Assembly: GCF_035510375.1 (NCBI RefSeq)
Contig: NZ_DATKHG010000036.1
Source: Paenibacillus_I sp035510375
GTDB lineage: Bacteria > Bacillota > Bacilli > Paenibacillales > Paenibacillaceae
Reading direction: 5' to 3' (one strand)
DNA length: 64,000 nt
Shown: positions 43,411-49,819 of the stretch, piece by piece
Position numbering within the stretch: position 1 is the first letter of the stretch
Layout of the letters: each line of letters opens with the position of its first letter
Made by a program: the position numbers and the translations under genes
The notes under the pieces: generated by a model
The model's database searches: none
Told to the model about the DNA's origin: nothing
What the model saw: the letters and a program-made list of their open reading frames with translations, nothing else

Positions 43411-43534
43411 ATGTCGTAAGTCCTCCAGCACCATTAGTGAGATACGCGGCCGACGCATCTCCGCCACCCAAAAAATACCTGACGTTATTATTCGCCGCCT
43501 TTGGCGAAATTCCTCTATTTTTGTAGAAAATTCG

Positions 43535-43822
43535 TCAGCTTTTTCCGGCCGTCAGCACTTCCCGTTTTTTGTTGGGAGCTTTCTTGTATTTGATTTTCGT
43601 CGCCTCGCCTCCCCTCAAATGGCGAATCGACTTATGGTACTCGAGAATGTGCTTCACCTGATCCGCCAAATCGGGATTTATTTCCGGCAACCGTTCGGTC
43701 AAATCCTTATGAACCGTGCTTTTCGAAACACCGAACTCTTTGGCGATGGTCCGAACGGTATTTTTCGTCTCTACGATGCATCGACCGATTTTTATCGTCC
43801 GTTCCTTGATGTAATCGTGCAC
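43535..43822 (-). CDS. spoIIID: Mother-cell transcription factor SpoIIID
   Basis: 95 residues. Sequence-specific regulator acting after SigE in the mother cell. HTH VRTIAKEFGVSKSTVHKDLTERL and the basic C-terminal helix region (RHLRGGEATKIKYKKAPNKK). GTG start at 43822, GGGAGG 7 bases upstream; the longer frame starts inside the promoter and is rejected. Its SigE-type promoter is clear (43856-43883). Slightly longer basic tail than the family minimum. Confidence 0.95.
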   Translation of the reverse strand: MHDYIKERTIKIGRCIVETKNTVRTIAKEFGVSKSTVHKDLTERLPEINPDLADQVKHILEYHKSIRHLRGGEATKIKYKKAPNKKREVLTAGKS

Positions 43823-43855
43823 GCTCCCGCCTCCCAACTCGAGATAGTTTGGTAC

Positions 43856-43883
43856 ATTATATGAGGGGAGCAGGCATATATTC
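43856..43883 (-). promoter_or_regulatory. SigE-type promoter of spoIIID
   Basis: Minus strand GAATATA (43877-43883), 13-base spacer, CATATAAT (43856-43863). SigE consensus is KMATATT and CATACAHT, so 6 of 7 and 7 of 8 fit. Confidence 0.68.
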
Positions 43884-43956
43884 TTTGTAGCCAAGCGTGA
43901 CAAGCCTGTTCGTACAAATATTTCGGAAAAAGGACGGGGCGGTCTTCCGGAAAACG

Positions 43957-43985
43957 CAAAAAGCGGGGGAGGATTCCCCCGCTTT
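43957..43985 (-). terminator. Terminator of spoIIQ
   Basis: Minus strand AAAGCGGGGGA-ATCC-TCCCCCGCTTT, an 11-bp perfect stem, continuing into TTTTTGCG. Confidence 0.85.
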
Positions 43986-44002
43986 CCTGCATTCCGGCAT
44001 GC

Positions 44003-44737
44003 TTATTGTTCTTCCAGCAGCAGGTTGGGATTGATCGGCTTGCCGTCCTCGCGCACCTCGAAGTGCACATGCACGCCTTGATCCTTCTCCAGCTCGCTGC
44101 GCCCCGCTTTCGCGATGATGGTGCCTTGCTTCACTTCGTCGCCCACGTTGACTTTTAAGTCGCTGAGGCTTTGGTACACAGTCACCAGGTTGTCGCCGTG
44201 CGTGATTTCAACCGTATAACCGTTGGTCGGATGCTGCTCGGCCACCGTCACCTTGCCGCTCATTGCCGCCGTCACATCGAATGCGCCGTTATCCGCTTTC
44301 GCTAGATCAAGCGCCATGTGCGGCGTGAACGTCGTGCCGGAAACCAGCATCGCCTGCTCGCGTTCCTTAGCGGAAGCTTGCTCGTCGTAGAACGGAAGCG
44401 ACACTTCCACTTGGCTGCGGTCGACGACAGGCCATTGCATGACTTCATTCAAGCTTGCGACTTGGAGCGCGTCTTCGTTCTGAGCGTCGGTCTTTCCATC
44501 GGCGCTGATGTTGGCTCCGGCAGGATCGGCATTCTTGGTAGTCGTCTCGGTTGTGTCCGCCCCCTGATAGATCCACATTAACGTTACGATGATTGCCGCC
44601 GCTGCCATGAATGCTGCCGGAGATACCCATTTTTTCGACAACATCCTTTTCCATGCCGACGGTGCGACGGTTTCCTGGCCCCGGTTCAATTTGGGGGCTT
44701 CTTCAATTGACTGCTTGTTTTTGTCTTGGTCATTCAT
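44003..44737 (-). CDS. spoIIQ: Forespore protein SpoIIQ, M23 peptidase fold
   Basis: 244 residues. Cytoplasmic N-terminus, one membrane helix (AAFMAAAAIIVTLMWIYQG), then a LytM/M23 domain with FTPHMALDLAKADNGAFDV and VHVHFEVREDG. The Zn-site His that active enzymes have in HxxxD is present as HMALD, and HVHFE gives the HxH. B. subtilis SpoIIQ lacks part of this site and acts structurally with SpoIIIAH, whereas Clostridial ones keep activity; here most ligands seem kept. SigF-type promoter upstream. Confidence 0.92.
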   Translation of the reverse strand: MNDQDKNKQSIEEAPKLNRGQETVAPSAWKRMLSKKWVSPAAFMAAAAIIVTLMWIYQGADTTETTTKNADPAGANISADGKTDAQNEDALQVASLNEVMQWPVVDRSQVEVSLPFYDEQASAKEREQAMLVSGTTFTPHMALDLAKADNGAFDVTAAMSGKVTVAEQHPTNGYTVEITHGDNLVTVYQSLSDLKVNVGDEVKQGTIIAKAGRSELEKDQGVHVHFEVREDGKPINPNLLLEEQ

Positions 44738-44756
44738 TTCTTATCACCTCACTAGC

Positions 44757-44785
44757 CATTGTTGCCAGATAGCCGTCGTTTATAC
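44757..44785 (-). promoter_or_regulatory. SigF-type promoter of spoIIQ
   Basis: Minus strand GTATA (44781-44785), 14-base spacer, GGCAACAATG (44757-44766), which fits the SigF -10 pattern GGNNANANTR in every fixed position. It agrees with forespore expression of spoIIQ. Confidence 0.65.
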
Positions 44786-44803
44786 GTGAGGCGATTCATA
44801 ATT

Positions 44804-45991
44804 TTATAGATTTGAAGCTTGTTCGATTCGGACGCCGGTGTAATAGTATTGCAGAATTTGTTCCGCCGTCTTGCCTGCCTTCGCCAAAGCGTTGGCGCCC
44901 CACTGGCTCATTCCGACCCCGTGTCCGTAGCCGTAAGTCGTAAAAACAATCCGGTCCCCGGTTACAACCCAAGTGAATTTGGAGGAAGGAAGTCCCAGCT
45001 TCTCCCTTGTATCCCTGCCCGTGAACGTATATGCCCCGACAGCAAACTCCCGGACACGGCGCCCTTCCGTGAGACCCGTCACGCGAAGCGGCATCTTCTT
45101 CTTTTTCTTGATGCCCAGCTTAGCGTAAAACTCCTGAAGGGACATCTCCACTTCCTGCTTGTAGCGGGGAGACACCGCTTTGTCCCAAGGGCTGGGCACG
45201 CTCCGCAAATACGGCAGCGGCTGATCCCAATAGTCCTCCGAGTTTTCCGTGTAGCCGCTGCTCGTCGAGAAAAATGCCGCTTGAATCGGCTCCCCGTCAT
45301 ACGTCACAATAAGACCTTTGGTAGCCTCCACCGCACGCTCTATGGCGCCCAGCTTTGCTTCCGCCCCGGTCTGCCGCAGCTTTTTCAGCCTCTCCGCCGG
45401 GATATAAACCTGATCCTCCGTCGCATCGGTCACATCGTACCGGGGAGACGCTTCTCCGGCGTTCCCGGCGTTCCCGGCGTTAAGCCTTAGCTTGCGGACG
45501 ATATACGTGCGCGCCGCGATCGCCTGGGCTTTCAGCGCCTCCGGTTCGAAATCCGCCGGCATTTCCCCTGCCACCACTCCTCTTACATACGCTTCGATCG
45601 GCACGGTCTCTACCCTCTGCTCGTCCGTAACCAGCACATTTACGGTTACTCGATCGATTGGCGAGCTCTCCCTCTCGTCGGGGAGCTGCGAGACCGACGG
45701 CCCGCTTTTCCGGGCGGCCGGTGCTTCCGGCACGAACCGTTCATCGCCTGTGCCGTTTGTGCCGCCCGAAGTTGCGTCGACGGGCATTTCCGTTTGCTGC
45801 GGTTGCTCTCCTTTGTCACCCGGAATGTCCCACAGTGTCAACCCCGGCAGCCATACCAATATCGACAGAAACGCGCCGCAGCCGAACGAGACCCACCAAA
45901 GAAAGGTGCTTCCGCTTCCGCCCCCGCCTTTGCTGCGACCTTTTTGCCGGTGCCGGAATCTCCGGCCTCGCCACCTGCTGAATGCTGCCAT
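44804..45991 (-). CDS. spoIID: Stage II sporulation protein D (lytic transglycosylase)
   Basis: 395 residues. Basic N-terminus, one membrane helix (FLWWVSFGCGAFLSILVWLPG), a Pro/Thr-rich linker, then the SpoIID domain (about 125-390) with VRGVVAGEMPADFEPEALKAQAIAARTY; the catalytic Glu is in GEMP. It ends GYGHGVGMSQWGANALAKAG. In engulfment it cleaves glycan strands together with SpoIIP and SpoIIM. The linker is longer than in B. subtilis. Likely SigE-controlled; a partial SigE element lies about 70 bases upstream. Confidence 0.94.
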   Translation of the reverse strand: MAAFSRWRGRRFRHRQKGRSKGGGGSGSTFLWWVSFGCGAFLSILVWLPGLTLWDIPGDKGEQPQQTEMPVDATSGGTNGTGDERFVPEAPAARKSGPSVSQLPDERESSPIDRVTVNVLVTDEQRVETVPIEAYVRGVVAGEMPADFEPEALKAQAIAARTYIVRKLRLNAGNAGNAGEASPRYDVTDATEDQVYIPAERLKKLRQTGAEAKLGAIERAVEATKGLIVTYDGEPIQAAFFSTSSGYTENSEDYWDQPLPYLRSVPSPWDKAVSPRYKQEVEMSLQEFYAKLGIKKKKKMPLRVTGLTEGRRVREFAVGAYTFTGRDTREKLGLPSSKFTWVVTGDRIVFTTYGYGHGVGMSQWGANALAKAGKTAEQILQYYYTGVRIEQASNL

Positions 45992-46057
45992 GCGCCCGTC
46001 CTGCTCCTTCCGTTTGCGCGATGAATTCCCGGAATCTCTTACCTCGGGACGTACTCC

Positions 46058-46065
46058 ATTCTATG
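46058..46065 (-). promoter_or_regulatory. Possible SigE -10 element of spoIID
   Basis: Minus strand CATAGAAT resembles the SigE -10 CATACAHT. The -35 region is poor. spoIID is a SigE gene in Bacillus. Confidence 0.35.
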
Positions 46066-46090
46066 AGCGCAAATGGTAGGATAGAACGCG

Positions 46091-46345
46091 CCTTTAGCCG
46101 CTATCCCATTGAGTCGAAAGTACCGCGTAAAGCACTTTAAGCACCTCTGTCGACCGCAATGACTTGATGCCGGTGTCCCTGTCATCCGCCCCTAATAACC
46201 ACTATCCAGGGGGATTGGCATACGGTGTTTTTCTGGCCCTTTTAACCACTATCCCGTCGGCTCAGCCTGCTGTCTTTTCCAGACCTTTTAACCACTATCC
46301 CGTCGGCTCAGCATACGATTTACCCGGCGTTTAACCGTTATCGTC
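46091..46345 (+). repeat. Left cluster of a roughly 28-bp interspersed repeat
   Basis: Two identical 29-bp copies at 46238-46266 and 46284-46312 (46-base period). The core reads CCTTTTAACCACTATCCC followed by GTCGGCTCAGC. Diverged copies lie at 46091-46116 (CCTTTAGCCGCTATCCC), 46191-46207 (CCTAATAACCACTATCC) and 46328-46345 (GTTTAACCGTTATC). The same unit recurs in the opposite orientation right of the neighbouring transposase-derived gene (47749-47849). The rest of the 45992-46474 gap holds no gene I can support. Confidence 0.75.
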
Positions 46346-46474
46346 CAGGCCCGGATGCCATGGTCGGCAAGAGAACGCGATTTTTCCGTCCGACACTGGC
46401 CCTTGAGAATGGCAAACGGTAAGCCGCCTTGAATCGAACCTTCAAAAAACTGGATGAAACATTTCAATTCCCTA

Positions 46475-46503
46475 TTGAAAAACGAACAAACGTTTGGTAC
46501 AAT
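46475..46503 (+). promoter_or_regulatory. Near-consensus sigma-A promoter of the transposase-derived gene
   Basis: TTGAAA (46475-46480), 17-base spacer, TACAAT (46498-46503). Five of six bases match in each hexamer, except that the -35 differs at position 5. The spacer contains one LexA-type box and a second begins 5 bases past the -10. Confidence 0.75.
46483..46496 (+). promoter_or_regulatory. LexA-type SOS box 1, inside the promoter spacer
   Basis: CGAACAAACGTTTG against the Gram-positive LexA (DinR) consensus CGAAC-RNRY-GTTCG: one mismatch. Lying between -35 and -10, a bound repressor would block RNA polymerase. Confidence 0.68.
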
Positions 46504-46508
46504 AATTT

Positions 46509-46522
46509 CGAACAAATGTTCT
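46509..46522 (+). promoter_or_regulatory. LexA-type SOS box 2, just after the -10
   Basis: CGAACAAATGTTCT, one mismatch to CGAAC-RNRY-GTTCG. It starts 26 bases from box 1, meaning between two and three helical turns. Confidence 0.68.
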
Positions 46523-46539
46523 TAAAAGGAGTTTGGGCC

Positions 46540-47619
46540 ATGGGGGAACTGTCCTTAGCCGCTTTTTGTGACCGATTCGACAATGAAGAAGCTTGCGTCC
46601 GCGCTCTTGTCGATGCGAAGTGGCCGAACGGCTTCGTTTGCCCCAAGTGCGAAGGCCGGGAAGCCTACGTTATTCGCAGTCGTCGCTTGCCTTTGTTCGA
46701 TTGCAAATCTTGCCGCCACCAGACGTCCGCCACGGCCGGAACCGTTATGGAAGGCAGCCGCACGTCTCTGGTGAAATGGTTCCGCTCAATGTTTCTTTTT
46801 GCCGCGCCCGGAGGAACCAATGCGGTTAGATTGGCTTCGGATATTGAGGTCACATACAAAACCGCATGGTTAATTTTGCACAAATTGAGACATGCCGTGA
46901 CCAACGCAGACAAAAGCGTACCGCTATCGGGAATCGTCCGTGTGAACACGTCGACCTACGGAAGCAAGTTGAATCCTACCGTATTCCGGCTTCCGGAGGA
47001 ACACCCCCTGCTTGCGGGGGCCACTCTGCATCCAGACGGCCATTTTACTTATGTGAAAATGAAGCAGGCTCCCGATTGCTATATTGCCGGCTTGTCGGTG
47101 AGCAAACATGGCGGACAAGCATTTATATCCCAGCATGTCCATCCTCAAACGACGGATCTCGTCTGCATTACCGGCAAATACGACCCCAACCGCTGCCGTC
47201 CTTTGCTGGATTTGTGCAAGCAAGCTTACCGGTGGCTAAACGATACTTTTCACGGTCTGGGCGCCAAACACCTGCAGGCTTATCTGGACGATTACTGCTT
47301 TCGTATAAATCAATCATTCCAAGGCCATAACCCTTTTTTGCGTTTATGCCGAATGTGCGCCACGACGGCCGTCATAACCTACAAATCACTTATCAATCGC
47401 GGACCGGCATTTAGTTTCCTTTACCAGCCACCTGCCATACCTGCCGGTTACGAAGAACTGCGGCCGCATTTTATCAAGTGGTATGCCAAAATCACAGGGG
47501 TAGTAGGGGATGGACACAGTGCGAGCATTGTTCCCATCTGTGGATTCCCAATGGCAACGGAGACCGGCAAGCCGTACTTGACTCACCCCTGTCCCACAAC
47601 CTCTGCACCTACTTCGTAA
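46540..47619 (+). CDS. IS1595/ISXO2-like transposase-derived protein, probably domesticated
   Basis: About 359 residues. N-terminal zinc ribbon (C34-x2-C37 and C55-x2-C58, FVCPKCEGREAY, FDCKSCRHQ) followed by MEGSRTSLVKWFRSMFL and TYKTAWLILHKLR, as in IS1595 transposases. The DDE domain should start with a VDETY-type motif but reads VRVNTSTYGS, so the first catalytic Asp and its Glu neighbour are Asn136 and Thr137. The late motif HLQAYLDDYCFRINQS remains. A C-terminal tail of about 100 residues is unfamiliar. ATG 46540 has AAAAGGAG 9 bases upstream. The intact frame, good ribosome site and LexA-type promoter suggest a kept gene rather than decay. Confidence 0.78.
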   Translation: MGELSLAAFCDRFDNEEACVRALVDAKWPNGFVCPKCEGREAYVIRSRRLPLFDCKSCRHQTSATAGTVMEGSRTSLVKWFRSMFLFAAPGGTNAVRLASDIEVTYKTAWLILHKLRHAVTNADKSVPLSGIVRVNTSTYGSKLNPTVFRLPEEHPLLAGATLHPDGHFTYVKMKQAPDCYIAGLSVSKHGGQAFISQHVHPQTTDLVCITGKYDPNRCRPLLDLCKQAYRWLNDTFHGLGAKHLQAYLDDYCFRINQSFQGHNPFLRLCRMCATTAVITYKSLINRGPAFSFLYQPPAIPAGYEELRPHFIKWYAKITGVVGDGHSASIVPICGFPMATETGKPYLTHPCPTTSAPTS

Positions 47620-47652
47620 TTGGAAACCATGACGCCGATACGAGCATAAATT

Positions 47653-47740
47653 GCCATTTTTCTGAGCGGCAGTTTCTTGAGTGGCAGTTTCCTGAGTGGC
47701 AGTTTCTTGAGCGACACATTTGTCGGAGCGACATTTTTCT
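47653..47740 (+). repeat. 15-bp tandem repeat downstream of the transposase-derived gene
   Basis: Three near-identical units GGCAGTTTCTTGAGT (47668-47682, 47683-47697, 47698-47712), with diverged units on both sides (47653-47667 and about 47713-47740). Length is a multiple of three, but no convincing gene spans it. Confidence 0.7.
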
Positions 47741-47748
47741 GAGTGAAG

Positions 47749-47849
47749 GGGATAGTGGCTAAAAGGAACGGAAAACAGCGACGGCGTGCCGGAAAGTAAG
47801 GCGCCACTCACCCGCGACTTCTGAGCCGATGGGTGAGTGGCTAAAAGGC
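47749..47849 (-). repeat. Right cluster of the roughly 28-bp repeat, inverted
   Basis: On the minus strand 47749-47767 reads CCTTTTAGCCACTATCCC, and 47822-47849 reads CCTTTTAGCCACTCACCC followed by ATCGGCTCAG, which agrees with the left copies at most positions. The second copy also forms an 11-bp perfect hairpin with 47804-47814 (GCCACTCACCC and GGGTGAGTGGC, 17-base loop). Thus the gene at 46540 is bracketed by copies in opposite orientation. Confidence 0.72.
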
Positions 47850-47901
47850 GGCGATAGCAGCAACTCGGTGCGCCGAGGAAAGCACGGGAGTCCTTAAACG
47901 C

Positions 47902-47926
47902 AAAAAGAGAGGACGGCTGTCCTCTC
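47902..47926 (-). terminator. Terminator of murA
   Basis: Minus strand GAGAGGAC-AGCC-GTCCTCTC then TTTTTG; perfect 8-bp stem (47907-47914 with 47919-47926). Confidence 0.8.
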
Positions 47927-47940
47927 CTGCTCCTATCCTT

Positions 47941-49362
47941 TTATGCCCAGGTCGGTTGAATTTTTAGCCGGGCTACTTCTTTGTCGCGTGAGAATGCGGA
48001 TGCGGCTTCCACCTCTTCAGCTTCGCTAAGGTTCTCCTCCAGGTTCAGTTCGATTGCTGCGGCGTTGACGGCAGCCACCATTTCCTCCGTTTCAACCGGA
48101 ACAAGCTCTTCGCGCCGAATGTCCGCACCGAGTGCCGCCAGCTTCTGCGTAATGCTGACGTAACCGCGGTCAATGTGATGCGTACCGGTAATTTCGGAGA
48201 CGCCTTCCGCCCGCAAGGCAGCACAAATCAGTGCGGCTCCCGCGCGAAGATCCGTTGCGCACACGTTCGCACCCTTAAGGCCTGTTCCGCCTGAAACGAT
48301 TGCCGAACGTCCCTCAACCTTAATTTGCCCATTCAGCTTGTTAAATTCTTCGACATGCATAAAACGGTTTTCAAAAACGGTCTCGGTAACGACGCTGGTT
48401 CCTTCGGAGACCATCAGAAGCGCCATCATCTGGGATTGCATATCGGTAGGGAAACCCGGATGCGGCAGCGTCTTAACGTCGACCGCCTTCAACGGCCGAT
48501 CGGTCACGACCCGAATACCGTTCTCGCCTTCTTGGATCGTCACACCCATTTCCTGCAGCTTGGAGATGACAGGGGCCAGGTGGTCGGCAATTGCATTTTC
48601 AATGTAGACGTCACCGCCCGTAATGGCAGCCGCTACCATGTACGTACCCGCTTCCACACGATCGGGAATAACGTTATGCGCCGTGCCTTTCAAAGCGTCA
48701 ACGCCTTCGATACGGATCATGCCGGTACCGGCGCCGCGCACTTTGGCTCCCATGGCATTCAGGTAATTGGCGAGATCGACGATTTCCGGCTCTTTCGCCG
48801 CATTCTCGATCGTCGTTGTTCCCTCGGCCAAGGTGGCGGCCATCATAATGTTTTGGGTAGCGCCGACACTGGCCACATCCAAATATATTTTCGCGCCTTT
48901 AAGACGTCCGTCGTTTCTGCTCGCTTCGATAAAACCATGACCAAGCGTAATTTCCGCTCCCATCGCTTCAAAACCCTTCAAGTGCTGGTCGATAGGCCTT
49001 GTGCCGATGGCACAGCCGCCAGGCAGGGATATACGCGCACGGCCCAAACGTGCCAGCAGCGGACCCATCACCAGGAATGAAGCTCTCATCTTGCGCACAA
49101 ACTCATATGGTGCTTCAACGGCATGAAGCTTGGACGCGTCAATGCGGGCCGTGTCCGTGTCGAACGTAATGGCCGCTCCCAAAGACGCCAATACTTGATG
49201 AAGAGTGATGACATCGTCCAAAAGAGGAACGTCGATTATTACACTTTCGCCTTCTTGAGCCAATAATGATGCCGCAAGTATCGGGAGTACGGAATTTTTT
49301 GCTCCGTTAACTCTTACCGTACCCGATAGCCGCCGACCACCGCGGACGATTATTTTACTCAT
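47941..49362 (-). CDS. murA: UDP-GlcNAc 1-carboxyvinyltransferase MurA
   Basis: 473 residues. First committed step of peptidoglycan synthesis. N-terminal GGRRLSGTVRVNGAKNSVLPILAAS, the fosfomycin-binding Cys loop in RISLPGGCAIGTRPIDQHL, and C-terminal DLRAGAALICAALRAEG are all present. About 45 residues follow the normal end of the fold (AAIELNLEENLSEAEEVEAA... to PTWA), an acidic tail most MurA proteins lack. ATG at 49362 follows GGGGGGA; a promoter (49399-49428) lies upstream. The order ywzB-murA-spoIID is as in Bacillus, interrupted here by the transposase-derived gene. Confidence 0.95.
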   Translation of the reverse strand: MSKIIVRGGRRLSGTVRVNGAKNSVLPILAASLLAQEGESVIIDVPLLDDVITLHQVLASLGAAITFDTDTARIDASKLHAVEAPYEFVRKMRASFLVMGPLLARLGRARISLPGGCAIGTRPIDQHLKGFEAMGAEITLGHGFIEASRNDGRLKGAKIYLDVASVGATQNIMMAATLAEGTTTIENAAKEPEIVDLANYLNAMGAKVRGAGTGMIRIEGVDALKGTAHNVIPDRVEAGTYMVAAAITGGDVYIENAIADHLAPVISKLQEMGVTIQEGENGIRVVTDRPLKAVDVKTLPHPGFPTDMQSQMMALLMVSEGTSVVTETVFENRFMHVEEFNKLNGQIKVEGRSAIVSGGTGLKGANVCATDLRAGAALICAALRAEGVSEITGTHHIDRGYVSITQKLAALGADIRREELVPVETEEMVAAVNAAAIELNLEENLSEAEEVEAASAFSRDKEVARLKIQPTWA

Positions 49363-49398
49363 CTTTGGTCCCCCCGCGCGCTGTAATTTCCATTTCAC

Positions 49399-49428
49399 AT
49401 CTTAACATTTCCTTACACAAATCGACAA
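49399..49428 (-). promoter_or_regulatory. Possible sigma-A promoter of murA
   Basis: Minus strand TTGTCG (49423-49428), 18-base spacer, TAAGAT (49399-49404); four of six in each hexamer. The rest of the roughly 200-base gap to ywzB shows nothing further. Confidence 0.42.
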
Positions 49429-49569
49429 GAACTATTTTTAAATTTGCTAGGCTTGCCGATAATTGGTTACAGATCCCACATAATTTGGAAGGCCATTCTA
49501 CATCTTTCGTCTGTGTTCAACCTTTTCGGTCCGTCATGTATTACCCATTGTTGACTTTTTTCGTCCGGC

Positions 49570-49809
49570 TTATTCGACAAGGTAGCGCAGCATCTGAGAC
49601 CAGTTCAGGTAGTCCAGAATAAATCGGGCGAACCCGTGACCCAGTACAATCGCCAACATGACTTGCAGCATTTTGGCCTGCGGGCTTTTGGGCCGTTTGA
49701 GAAAAGGCTCCAGCTTCAACTCCTGAAGCACCACCCAAGCCAAATAAATGCTTAATAACGTCACCGCTATCGACAACAGTCCGTTAAATCCGAGCGAATC
49801 GAATTCCAT
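49570..49809 (-). CDS. ywzB: DUF1146 (YwzB-like) membrane protein
   Basis: 79 residues with two membrane helices (GLLSIAVTLLSIYLAWVVLQ and MLQVMLAIVLGHGFARFILD) joined by a short basic loop (KRPKSPQAK). Always found just before murA in Bacillus relatives; function unknown. Ten bases separate it from the protease gene upstream. Confidence 0.85.
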   Translation of the reverse strand: MEFDSLGFNGLLSIAVTLLSIYLAWVVLQELKLEPFLKRPKSPQAKMLQVMLAIVLGHGFARFILDYLNWSQMLRYLVE

Positions 49810-49819
49810 CCGCTTCCCT

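Noticed and set aside
46091..46345. CRISPR array
   Set aside because: Repeats are few, diverged and unevenly spaced, copies are inverted on the other side of the gene, and no cas gene is near.
47386..47811. 141-codon minus-strand frame with a five-residue repeat downstream of the transposase-derived gene
   Set aside because: It is the translation of the 15-bp tandem repeat plus antisense of the gene end; no start signal and no family.
49446..49455. GCCGATAA on the plus strand near ywzB
   Set aside because: The nearest TAAA is only 12 bases away and no plus-strand gene follows.
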